Shown piece by piece: positions 35,120 through 47,018 of a DNA stretch of 64,000 nt. Origin of the DNA: Hymenoscyphus infarciens (Eukaryota > Ascomycota > Leotiomycetes > Helotiales > Helotiaceae); the NCBI GenBank assembly GCA_001414345.1, contig LLCB01000015.1:305498-369497 (forward strand), read 5' to 3'. Made by a program: the position numbers and the translations under genes. Numbering within the stretch: position 1 is the first letter of the stretch; every line of letters starts with the position of its first letter. Below the pieces are notes generated by a model. It saw nothing but the letters and a program-made list of their open reading frames with translations. It ran no database searches and was not told where the DNA came from.

Positions 35120-35344
35120 ATAAACTTTAAGAACGAAGGCTTTATATAGTTTATAAGTCTATTATATACGTTGCTTTTACTACTTCTTTAGTTAGTCGTT
35201 CTTAGATTTCTAAAAAGTGCTAGCGGAGTTAGTAGAAGCCTTCTTTTTACTAGTACTAGTAGCCTTTTTAAAGCCTCTTTTAATACTAGAAGTAGTCTTC
35301 TTAGTAGGCTTTTTAGCTTTAGTAAGAGCTCTATTAGTAGCTTT
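35120..35344 (-). mobile_element. Fragment 3 of an older minus-strand LTR element
   Basis: Read on the minus strand, this is continuous with 50547-51251 once the element at 35345-50541 and one TSD copy are removed. It contains a Lys/Ser/Thr-rich coding remnant (KKPTKKTTSSIKRGFKKATS), probably the basic C-terminal part of a gag or other structural protein. Its own left end abuts the 3' LTR of copy 1. Confidence 0.6.
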
Positions 35345-35700
35345 TGTGACGGCATACCGTCCTATATAGCCGAGATTACATAGCATATACCGTGTTTCAG
35401 TAGTTGTTATTTTATATTATCTAATTTAGGAAGGTTACGTACGTCCGTACGTCTATCCAGACTTTCGGACGTACTTCGTAGAGTTCGAGCTTTTGTATTA
35501 GCCGACGTATATCGTTGTTCGGTTTCGTACCTCTTTTATATCGTCTAAACCTCTTATATATAGTAGCTTACTCTCCTAGAGTTAGAAAAGGCTAGTTTAG
35601 CCTTTTCTTCTATATTAGAGCCTAGTATTTATATACGTCATTCTACTAAACGCACTCCTATATACCTCTTCTATAGTTATATATATTTCGTACTATTATA
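35345..35700 (+). repeat. 5' LTR of copy 2
   Basis: 356 bp, TGTGACGG to TATTATA. It is the least mutated LTR of the group and retains several CG and TG dinucleotides. The leader runs from 35701 to the copia insertion at 35909/35910 and resumes after 43691. Confidence 0.88.
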
Positions 35701-35909
35701 TAAAAAGACTAAACTCTTCTTCGCTAGTAATAGTATAAATAATATCTCTTTCAAGCTTTTTATTACTTCTTTTGTTTTAAATTCGAAGTTAATATACCTT
35801 TCGCTTTAGGCTAGAATTAGACTAGAAGAACAATATTCTTAAATAGCTAGGTAATCAGAGACTACCTAGACGGCTAGTAATACTAGAGTTTAGTATCTAT
35901 ATAGATAGC

Positions 35910-36084
35910 TGTTATAGGACAAAGGTGGGTTAGACAAAGGATTACCTGATAATCTCTACCTTTTAAGCGAGGAGCATAGTATTTAAAGCCTTATACTCTC
36001 CTCTATAGTTCTAGGAATTAAGTATCTACTTTAACTTTACTTTACTTATCCTATACTCTTAATATAGCTTCTATAATTACTATA
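35910..36084 (+). repeat. Copia 5' LTR
   Basis: 175 bp beginning TGTTATAGG and ending ATTACTATA. It differs from the 3' LTR almost exclusively by transitions, as expected of RIP rather than age alone. A candidate primer-binding stretch (GTTATAAGCCTAG) starts at 36085 and loosely resembles the Met-tRNA-type site of many copia elements. Confidence 0.9.
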
Positions 36085-39000
36085 GTTATAAGCCTAGTTA
36101 GTAGATAGAATACTGCTTCTACTACGCTAGTTATATTAGCTTTATCTTCTTTTTATCTATTCTTATCTTCTTCTTAAGAGTACTACTTTTATAATAGTAA
36201 GCTTACTCTTAACTAAAAAAGTCCTCTTTACTAACTAAAACTCATAGCTTATATAGTATAACTACTTCTTTTATATTACTTACTAAGAAAGAGTCTAGGA
36301 ATACTTCGATTTAAATAGCTCTAATACTAAGAATACTAATAAGCTTAAAAGACCTTACTCTATAATTAAATAAGCTATACTTAATAAGAATATTAGACTT
36401 AAAAAAGCCTAGCTTATAGTAAATAAAGCTTAGGATATACTCTTAGTAGCTTAATATATTAGAAGAGATCTACTAGAACTACCTCTCCTAGTATTAGCTA
36501 ACAACGTTAAAGAGGACTTTAGAGACGATATTAAAAGATATACTTTTAAAATTAATAAGCTTTATACTATATAAGGTAAGATATATAAAGTTAGCTCCTA
36601 GGTAGAGAGTACTATAGATAAGTCTATACTCTTAGAAGCCTAATCCTTACTTAGATACGCTAGGAAATTCGCTCTTTAAGACCTAATTTAAAAGCTTAAA
36701 AATAACTTAGTACTAATATTAGAAAGCGTAGAAGATATAGTATATATAGAATACTAGAATATACTTACTTAAACTAAATTAGGGTCTATAAACTCTAATT
36801 ACTAGTTCTCTAACTAGAAACGCTACTATAACTAAGTAAAAAATTTTTAACTCTTAGAGATTAAGAGTCTACTTATAGTAAAGGACTTCCTAGATATAGT
36901 TTACTAAATTACTCTTATCTAAGTAATAAGTTAAAAGATATAGTTAATTAATAATATAAAGCTTAAGAAAGGAGTTATATTACTTAATAATCTTACTAAA
37001 ATGTTTTTAGAGATCTTATATAAATACCTTATATTAAAGACTAGTAAGAAGGCTAGTAAGATATTCTCTATTCTTAGAAGTAGAAGTAATAACCTATCTA
37101 ATTCTAGGAATAGAGCCTAAAATAGGGGTTCTAATAATAAGAAATGTCTATATAAGACTAGTTAAGGATACTTTTAGAAACTAGTTAACTATTAAACCTT
37201 AGAATTTATACTTACTAGAAAGTATAATCTTACTCTTAATAATCTCTTAAATAATAAGGAGTTAAAAGAGATTATATAGTACTTAAGAGCCTCTTTCTAG
37301 ATAGACCTTTAAAAGAAACTAATTAAAAAGTTCCTTATAGTATAATCTAAGTTTAGAAAGGGATCTATAAGCTCTACTTAGAGGTTATTAAAATACCTTA
37401 TTAGGAATATAAGTATTATAATCTTATTTTTAGAGCTTTTAACTAATCTAGAAAGAATAAACTAAGCTCTAAAATAGAGAATCTATACTTTCTTAGCTAA
37501 ATATACTAGATACTTTCTTATAGATTTAATACTCTTTAATAACTATAGAGTAGTTTATCTTATTAATAATAAGGATATACTTATTCTAAGAACCTTTAAG
37601 CGCTCTAATAATATAGTAGAATTAGGAACGACTAGTATTCTAATTAGTAGAATAGAAATAAGGGTTATAAAGAACGTTCTTAAAAGTAAGAGAGGAAGTA
37701 ACTCTATAGATCTAACACTTACTAATATTATAGTTATTAAGAGTTTTTATTCTAATATTATCTTAGAAGTATATATTAGAGAATCTAGAGTATAGTATAA
37801 TAGGTATAACTATTTACTACGCTTTAGACTTATAAAGAATAGTATAGTTATTAAATCTTTAATTTATATAGTAAACTTAGTCTTATTTAAATATAACTCT
37901 ATTAATAACTATACTAAGCTCTAAAACCCTTAAGCTATATTTATTTTAATATATCTAATACTCTTTAAAAAGATTAATAAACGCTTTTATAAGAAGATAA
38001 AAGACTATACTAGACTAAGAAGCGATTTAGTAGAAATTTAGTATAGAAGATTAGAATATCTAGAATAGGAAGCTCTTAAAGCTCTAGTCTAGTTAATAAA
38101 GAACGTAAAAATTATAAGTATTAAATAAGCGAAGTACTTATACTATACTATTACTTATACTTAGAATATAGTTTTAAGATATATCTCTAAGAATAAGAGT
38201 ATATAACTATTCTAGTAGTACTTGTAGGATTTGTTTAACTTTCTAACTAGATATAATAGAGCTAAATAGCTCCTCTTAATAAAAGAGGAGTATAGTAAGA
38301 AGCTCTTTAGATTTATAATAATAAATAAGAGAGAAGAAATAGTATTTAAAAAGCTTAGAAACTTTAAAAGATAGATTAGATAGTAATATAGTCTTTTAAT
38401 TTATAAGCTTAAGTATAATAATAATAAATTAGTAATCTTATAATATAGAGCCTTAGAATATACTTTATAGGCTATAGAAATTAGAATAGACTTAGAGTTT
38501 ATATTAACTTATACTTATAAGCTAAATAGAGAGGTAGAGAGAGTAAGATAAGAAGTAATTATATACTTAATTAAAATGTTATTTACTACTAACTTATTAT
38601 AACACCTCTAGACTAAGTCGACTATAGCTAGAATCTAGCTTTATAATATAAGTCTTAACTAAAGAAACAAGTTTAAGATATTAAATAAGGTGCTCTTATT
38701 ATAGTTTAATAATTATTTCTACTAGTATAATTTAAAGTTTAAGAACTTAGTAATAAAAGACCTTAGACTAGATTAGAATAGAATCTATATTTATAGGTTT
38801 AGAGCTTATCTACTAAAAAAGGAAAGAGAATAAGAAGTTAAGAAGAGAGCTTTTAAAGTTAATCTTAGAGCTTATATAGGTTATTTAGTTAGGTATATCT
38901 TATTAAATATCTACTATATCTAGGTTTTATAGCTTAATCGAGTTATTATAACTTAGAATATTATATTTAATAAAGAAATCTTTTATATACTAGAATATAA

Positions 39001-41756
39001 AAAGGTAGAATAATAACCTATTATAATTACTTATATAGTAGTATAGTATATAGTTAAGTAAGAGTAATAGGATACTAAAGCCCTACTTAAAAGTGTTAGT
39101 ATATATAAAATAGAGAGTGTAGGAAAACTAAAACTAGGAGCTAAACTAGTAAGAGATATCTTACTTAAAGCTACTAATATATTAAGTAAAGCTTTAATTA
39201 GCTAGAACTTAGGAGTAAGGCTAGAAAAGGGAGATATAATCTCTTCTAGGTTTAGACTTCTATTACTTAGAGTAATACCTAAACCTAAAAGTATATTAGG
39301 ATAGGTTATAAGCTTTTAAAATAAGTAAAATATAGGAATCTCTTAATAAACTATAAAACTCTCTTAATAAGTGCTTATAGAATTCTCTTAACTATAAAAT
39401 AATACTAAAAGTATAAAAGGCTTAAGTAGTCTACTAATTAAGATAAGTAATAGAATACTAGAGGGAATCTTCTAATAAAATAGAGAGAGTAGGCTCTTTT
39501 AATAATAAAGTAGTATATAAGAAAGAACTCTTAATATACTAGTTCTAGAAACTTCTAATACAAAGTTAACTAAAGAGTAGAGAATAATAAATATAGAAAG
39601 TAAAAACCTAAAGAAGTCTAAGATAAAGTAAGAGTATATAAAGAAAGTATATCTATCTATATTAAGAAAGAGTAGAAGAGGTTAACTTAAAGAGAAGGAT
39701 ACTAGAGATATAATAATCTCTACTCTACTAGCTATATTAATTAGAATAGAGCTTTAATAGGCTATTCTAGAATATTTAAATTATTTCTTTAGTACTTTTT
39801 AGCCTTTATTAGAGAGTATAGTATTAAATAGAAAGGACTTATAAGATATCTACTATATTATTATAATAGTAATAATAGAGGAAGAAACGCCTCTAAAGCC
39901 TAAATACCTATGCCTTTATTAGTTAAAACTACTAAAAGAGCTAAAATTATAGAGAGAACTTATAAACTATCTACTTAGTAAGTACTTTAAAGACGATTTA
40001 GAGCTTAAAATTAAAAACCTAGAGAAAAGGAAATACTAGTATATAATTAAAAGATAGAATACTAAAACGAAACTATTACCTTTAAAGTAAGTATTTATAT
40101 ATAAATATAACTCTATAAACTATCTAATTTAATACTAAGCTTAGCTTATAGTAAGGGGTAATCTCTAATAAGAAGATACTATCCTTTTAATATATACTAC
40201 TATACTTATAGTAAGATTATTCTAAATAGCTATAGTAATAGCTACTAGATTTAACCTAGAGATTAAGTAATATAATATTATAAATACGTTTATTAACGTA
40301 GAAAGGGATATAGAAGCTCTTTTAGTAGCTTACTAACTTCTAGATAGATATTAATAAAAAGGACTATATATTAAATTAGATAAAGCACTTTATAGGTTAA
40401 GAGATTTCCTAGCTCTATAGTTTAAACACTTTATAACTACTCTTTAAGAATATAGCTTAATACCCTATCTAGAAGAGCCTTATATTTATATAGATCTCTT
40501 AAAAAAGGTTTTTATAATCTTTTATATAGATAATATATAAATAATATACTATTAAGACAACAAATCTCTAGTAAGAGTTATAATAAATAAACTAAAGCTT
40601 TTATATAAACTATACTTACTTAGTAATATAGAATAGTATTTTAAGGTAAAAGTCTATAAAGATAGAGTATAGAAAAAGATATAGCTCTCTTATAATATAT
40701 ATATTAAACAAGTTACTAAATAATTTAAGCTTATTAATAGAGATTACCTAAGTATACTACTTCTAATATATAAACTAAAAAAGAATTAAGGAATAGTAAA
40801 ACCTATGTTTATAAAGTTTTATTAGGAGAAGATAGGTTTAGTACTCTATATAGTAATTATAATATAACTAGATGTTATATTTACTACTTTCTAGCTTTTA
40901 TATTTCTTAACTAACTTAAATAATAAATATATAGCTATAATAGATTAGTATATTTAATACTTATTTAGGATAAGGTTCTTAGAAATCATATATAGAAAAG
41001 AGCTTAGAAGTATATAACTAGTACTTATCTTAGATATATTATATACTAATAATCTAGAAACTCGAAGATCTTCTAATAGATATATAATATCGTTATTTAG
41101 TAGACTTATAGCTTAAAGAGCCTTATAATAAGATATAATTATAATATTAATAATAGAAGCCAAGCTCTTAGAAGTAAAGTAACTAGGTATAGAAACAATA
41201 GTATTAAAGCGTCTTTTTAGAGAACTATAGCTTAATTTAGGTAAGATATAGAATATATTTTATAATAATTAATAAACTATTTAATTAATTACTAGAGAAA
41301 ATAAGAGAATATCTATAAAGCTTTAATATATAGATATCTAGAATATATAGCTTTATTAGAAGTATTAGAAGAGATCTTTCTAGGTTACTTATTTACTAAT
41401 AAATAATATACTAGTAAATAGACTTATAAAAAACTTATTTAAGTAAAAATTTAAATATTTTAAAGCTTTACTTAATCTCTAGAACGCTTATTTACTTAGT
41501 AAAACACTCTCTTAAAAAGCAAAGTATACTAAATTTTAGGTTAAAACTATATTTTTAAGTTAAAAACACTCTTTTAAAATAGTAAATAACACTCTCTATT
41601 ATTTTTATATATTATTATACTTTACTTTATTATTTTACTTATATATTTTTAAGAAGTTTTATTCTTTTTTATTTTATAATTATTTAGAGAGTATTATAAG
41701 CTTATTTTAGATTTTATTTATTTATTTAATTATTATATACTTAGTAATTAAGTATT

Positions 41757-43506
41757 ATAAGACCCTTTTAAGAAGTACTATTAAATATAAATATAAAGTT
41801 TTAAAGGAACTAACTACTACTACGTAAACGTAAAGTATACTAACTAACTAATAGTACTTCTTCTAACGCTTAGAAACAGTTTTACTAAGTATAATAAGTA
41901 CTATACTTATTTTATTAAAAGTATTACTAAGATTAATACTATTAGACTTATTATTACTATTATTATTCTTAGATTCCTTACTCTTAGAAATATCCTTCTT
42001 ATACTTATAGCTCTTTAAAGAACGCTTAAAATAGTTATTAGTAAGCTTTTTAGAAGATAACTTCTTAGAAACTAACTTTATAGAAGTAGTTTTCTTTAAA
42101 ATAATCTTTCTTAGAATAGACTTTAGAATAGATTTTTTAGGATAGCTCTTTAGAAGAACCTTTAAAGGCTTTTAAGTAGACTTTTACTACTTAGAAGAGA
42201 AGGTATTATCTTTACTATAAATAGTAGAACTCTTATAAGGAGTGCTTAGGCTCTTAGTTTAACTACGAGTATTAGCTCTTATAAGTAGAGTACTATTTAA
42301 GGTAAAAGCTATAAAAGGAGTACTCTTAGAAACATAGTTACTATACTTTAAAACCTTAGGAGTATTACTATCTAGTTTATTATTAGAAGCGAGACTCTAA
42401 AAACTGTTAGGCTTCTTATAGTAATAAGTATAGTTTAGAACCGAGGATAACTAAGAGCTTCTAAAACCCTATTTAAGACTTATATAGATTATACTATATA
42501 ACTTCTTCTACTTCTAAATCTATAAAATTAGCTAAGGAAATAAAATAAGAAGTAGAGAACTAACTAAATAAAGCTCTATATAAACTTTATTACTAATATT
42601 AGTTTAATATTTCTTAAGATTTTTAGTTAAGGTAATTATAAAAGGGAGATAGATACTTAATAACGTTTTATAAGAGTATCTAATAGTATAGTTAAAATAG
42701 TATATAACTTTTTTAGATTCTATATTATAGTAGCGACTAGTTAATTTACTAGCTACTATAGAAGTAACGTAGCTCTTATAAAGAGCTTCTTAAAAATTCG
42801 AAATATTATAATAAGCTTTCTTAATAGAAGGCGTAATAAGTAAGCTTTTATTACTAACGGTTAGGTGCTCGACGTTATTACTAGGAAGTTTGTTTAAGAG
42901 CCTAGTATTAATAGCTAGAAGCTTCTTAAGAAGTTTTTTAGGTTTAAGACTGTCTTTAAAAGCTTAATATTAATTAGAGCTTATAACTACTAACTTCTCT
43001 AGCTTATTCTTAGAGATGTTAATAGTATAAAATCTACTAAGTATACTACCTTAAGGTATAACTAGACTAGAAGAGGAAATATATAAGAGATTTAATATTT
43101 AATATTCTTATATAGTTAGCTAAAGTATAGAATAAAGATTAATATATTTAAAAGAATAATACCTAGGTTTTAATCTATTAATTATATATTTAATACCTTC
43201 CTTATTCTCTTTATCTTTATAAACTTTAACTTTATAATACTTATAAACGAGTATAGAGCTATTATTTATAGGTGTCTTACTATCTAGAAGATAAGAGATC
43301 TAGGAGAGAGGCTATTTTAGTTAATATAAGAGCCTAGGAAAGGTAAATATAAGCTTTATACTATAGTTTTTTGTTAGGTAGCGTATGTTATAGTAGTCTA
43401 GTAGTGGTAAGAGAGTTTTAAGGAAGTTATAAAAAGAAAAGAAAGAGTTTAGGTTATTAAATCTGTATATATAGTAAACGACGCTTTCCTAATTAGAAAA
43501 GGTTAT
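41757..43506 (-). pseudogene. Long antisense open frame inside the copia element, function unknown
   Basis: On the minus strand one frame runs unshifted for about 580 codons between the end of RNase H and the 3' LTR. Every interruption I found is TAG or TAA, i.e. a former CAG or CAA glutamine codon, and none is TGA. The probable start is an ATA at 43506-43504, which a single G-to-A change would turn from ATG. The N-terminal half is hydrophobic/aromatic with Leu/Ile/Tyr, the C-terminal third (about 42.3-41.9 kb) is Ser/Lys-rich (for example KKLSSKKLTNNYFKRSLKSY). I recognise no domain. Some plant LTR elements (Grande, Retand) carry antisense genes in this position; I know of no fungal copia example. 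Confidence 0.65.
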
Positions 43507-43516
43507 TTAAGAGGTA

Positions 43517-43691
43517 TATTATAGAATAAAGGTAGGTTAGATAAAGAATCACCTAATAATCCCTACCTTTTAAGTAAGGAGTATAGTATTTAAAGCCTTA
43601 TGCTCTCCTTTATAGTTCTAGGAATTAAGTATCTACTTTAACTTTACTTTGCTCATCCTATACTCTTAATATAGCTTCTATAATCGCTATA
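43517..43691 (+). repeat. Copia 3' LTR
   Basis: 175 bp beginning TATTATAGA (TG mutated to TA) and ending CGCTATA, followed directly by the ATAGC duplication at 43692-43696. Confidence 0.9.
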
Positions 43692-43696
43692 ATAGC

Positions 43697-46600
43697 TAGT
43701 AAAAATCGTATTATAGACACGTTAAGGGATTAGAATACGCTAAGTATTCCCGAGAGTCCTAATAACCCTAGGTTTAGTAAATAAGTTAACTTATTATAGT
43801 TATCGCAAAGGCTTCTAACCTAACCTTACCCCCCCCCTCTCTAAATCGATATTATGTTAAACCAGTTCCGCTACGAGGCGTTAAGCGACAAACCCCTTCT
43901 AGGGACACCCCCCTTTTCAAAAGACCCTCTGAACCCTCTCCGAATCGAAACCGTACACCGAAAAACACAAAAGGTTCTAAAGAGACTTTTTAAATATAGA
44001 CAATATATAGATAAGATAGCGGTATAAATAAAGGATAAAACAATCGGTTAGAGAAATAGAAGATATAATTATAAGCGAACTTCGAAGTTAAAAATATACC
44101 ACCTCTAAATACTTACCGATCCAACTCTTATTCAAACCTTCGTTCGAACCCTCCTTTGCTTTTTAAAGCCCTAATTCAGACCTCTTTCGCTTAAGAGACA
44201 CCGCTACCCCTAATGCCTTCCTACCACTTCCCAACCCTCGAATCGGATACGAATCGGTCGAAATACACTTTCTATCAGGACCAAAGAAGTAAGCTCTTAG
44301 CTAAGTTATCGCTATTAATCCCGACCGAACATCATCTGATCTAACTCTAAACTTTTCCTTCGAAAATACCTCTACTAGCGAACATTCAAAAAGACTACGG
44401 TTATAGACCAAGTCCCCGCCAGTACAAAGAGTAAAAGAGATAGAGGTTAAAAGAGATAGAAGTGGAATTAGGAGAAGAATACGCTAAAGAAACGTTCGCT
44501 TTTCGAGTACAGCTATACTCGAAGGGAATTAGAACGATTCTTCTATATATAGAATAAGATTACACCTTAGCTCTAGAACGCGTCTACTATACTTAAGTGA
44601 CACTGGAATTTTAACCCTAGATAAGGAGAGACACTAAAGCACTAAATATTCGAAAACAACGAAATTATTTAATCTTAGCATTTCGGTTTAGAATACCCCT
44701 CTATCTAGCTCCGAGCTCTCTATAATACAATAGTAACTCTTCTTTAAAATCAGAAGATAAATAAGTTCTTAAGTACTCTAAAGAGAACAAGACGGCCTAT
44801 AGGCCTAAATAATACAGTTTTATATAACTAGATATCTAAACTTAGATACTACTGTCTCTAAAACTACCTCTCCTCTTATTATCCTAGACTTCGGACAACA
44901 ATTTCAAACTTTAATAATATTCAGTAATAACTTTTTTATTTTAACTAGCTGAAAACCCCCCTTTTATTATCCCTAGTTACTTAAACAAGAATTTTAAATA
45001 TAATAACTTCGGTAATAAGTCTTTTAATAAGCCGAAACCCTACCTATTATTATCCTAAACGTCGGATAACAATTTCAACTTCGACAACTCGGTAACAACT
45101 TCGCCTTTAACTAGCCAAAACTACTCCTTTTATTATCCTAAACTTTAGACAGCATTTTTTAACTTTAGTATTAAGTTTATTTAACTAGCCGAAACCACCT
45201 CTTATTATTATCTCGAACTTTAGATAGTATAACAACTTTGATAACAAAATCCTTTAACTAGCTAAAACCCTACCTGTTATTATCCTAAACGTCGAATAAT
45301 AATTTTAACTTTGACAACTTCGGTATTAAGTTTATTTAACTAGCTGAAACTACCTCTTTTATTATCCTTAGATACTTAGATAATAAATTTTTAACTTTAA
45401 TAATATTTAATAATAACTTCGCCTTTAACTAGCTAAAACTCCTCCTTTTATTATTCTAAACTTTAAATAGCATTTTTAACTTTAACAACTTCGGAAATAA
45501 CTTTGCTTTTAATTATCTAAAACTACCTCTTTTATTAGCTTAAACTTTAGATAACAATTTTAGCTTTGACAACTCAGCTATAACTTCGCCTTTAAACAGC
45601 TGAAACCCTACTAACTCTGGTATAGAGTCTTATAGTCTTTACTTTCTTTACTTTCTTTTTACTTCTAGCTAGGCTAGAAGTTCCTTTTTTTATTTAAATT
45701 CTTTAAAGCAGATATAAATTAGTTAAAATATACTTTCTATTAAGATAAAATAAAGAAGTAAGCTCTTAACTAAGTTATTACTATTAATCTTAACTAAGTA
45801 CTATCTAACTTTATTTTAAACTTCTGCTAACCTAAGTTTAGATAAATCGGATATGAATCGGTATACCCTTGAAGAGAAAGTAAGCTCTTAACTAAGTTAT
45901 TACTACCTCTTAACTAAAACGACTTCTAACTCTACTCTAAATTCGCCTCCGACTATTCTAAACTTTTTCTTTTCTACTTTCTTTCACTTCTAGCTAGGCT
46001 AAAAGTTCTTTTTTTATTTAAATTCTTTAAATCGGATATAAATTAGTATACTCTTAAAACAGATCAGACTATACCCTTCTTTTGTTATTCTAAATATTAG
46101 ATAGCATTTTCAACTTTAGTAATAACTCTTTTAACTAGCTAAAACTACCTCTTTTATTGTCTTTAGATACTTAGATAATAATTTCAACTAAGATAACTTT
46201 AGTAACAACTTCCTCTTTAACTAGCTAAAACTACCTCTTTTATTATTCTAAACTTTAGATAGTATTTTTAAATTCAGTATTAAGTCTTTTAACTAGCTAA
46301 AACTATACTAACTCTAATAAGAGTCTTATATTCTTTACTTTCTTTTACTTCTAGCTAAGCTAGAAGTCCTTTTTTTATTTAAACTTTTTAAATCAGATAT
46401 AAATAGATAAACTTATACTCTTTTTTCTCGAATTTAGATCAGATCTGAATTAGTACACTCTCGAAGTAAACTCTTAACTAAGTTATTACTACCTCTTAAC
46501 TAAACGACTTCTAACTCTACTCTAAATTCGCCTTCGACTCTACTTTAAACTTTTTCTAATTTTACTTTAAACTTTTAAACTTTTAAACTTTAAAAATTTT

Positions 46601-46857
46601 CTAACCTACTAGACAGGATCGGACTATACTCTTTTAGTAGACACGAATACTTACTTTTAATATTAAAGGATTAGAAACGAAGTCTCTTTACAAGCATCTA
46701 TAGTTATAATTTAAGACTCGATATCTCGTCTCGCTTACGATTTTAATAAAATAAGTCGATTTAGAACCGTCTCACTTACGACAAATTACGATAAATAAAG
46801 TATCTATAAACTTAGGTTAGCTATGATTTAGACTCTAACTAACTTATAATAATATAA
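43697..46857 (+). mobile_element. Continuation of copy 2 internal region: leader and gag remnant
   Basis: Resumes the leader interrupted at 35909. AGTAAAAATCGTATTATAGAC aligns with the leader of copy 1 after its single ATAGC. It then passes a C-rich island at about 43826-43836, a start-like region near 43855 and a gag remnant similar to copy 1. From about 44.9 kb it becomes the tandem array described separately. No polymerase motifs were seen. Confidence 0.7.
44860..45620. repeat. Tandem array of ~75-90 bp units inside copy 2
   Basis: About nine degenerate units. Each has a core like ACTAGCTGAAAC followed by CTACCTCTTTTATTATCC, AACTTTAGATA and TTCGGTAATAACTTC. Unit length varies between roughly 72 and 92 bp. 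Two or three further units lie at about 46070-46310, and copy 1 has a single unit at about 34240-34340, so the array expanded in copy 2 or its lineage. Confidence 0.8.
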
Positions 46858-46866
46858 TAAATGTTA

Positions 46867-47018
46867 CGGTAATTATCTATTTTGCTCTCTAAATGATAAT
46901 TTATATCTTAAATATCCCTTGATTAATGAATAATACCTAGAATACCCCTTGTTTTTATACCTCTTATTTTTAGAGAGTAAAACTGTTAAAACAGAGGTAT
47001 TCTAGTTAGTAAAGATAT
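46867..47018. repeat. Left terminal inverted repeat of the Mutator-like element
   Basis: Begins CGGTAATTATCTATTTTGC. It is the inverse of 49970-50121 with differences that are nearly all transitions. Confidence 0.88.

Larger units (their letters stand above)
35910..43691 (+). mobile_element. Ty1/copia LTR retrotransposon, RIP-degraded
   Basis: 7,782 bp with two 175-bp LTRs and an exact 5-bp target duplication ATAGC (35905-35909 and 43692-43696). The domain order on the plus strand is gag (about 36.2-37.2 kb), GAG-pre-integrase and integrase (about 37.9-39.0 kb, with a readable W-x-R-R-L-G-x-x-G-x-E-A-L-K-A-L-type motif near 38040), reverse transcriptase (about 40.2-40.75 kb, active site readable as FYIDN at about 40520-40535, from F-Y-V-D-D by transitions), and RNase H (about 40.83-41.25 kb). 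Integrase before RT defines copia. All frames are broken by TAG/TAA from CAG/CAA. An antisense frame fills 41.76-43.5 kb and is listed separately. Confidence 0.93.

Noticed and set aside
44860..45620. A CRISPR-like array
   Set aside because: The genome is eukaryotic, and the units are contiguous degenerate tandem repeats without constant spacers.
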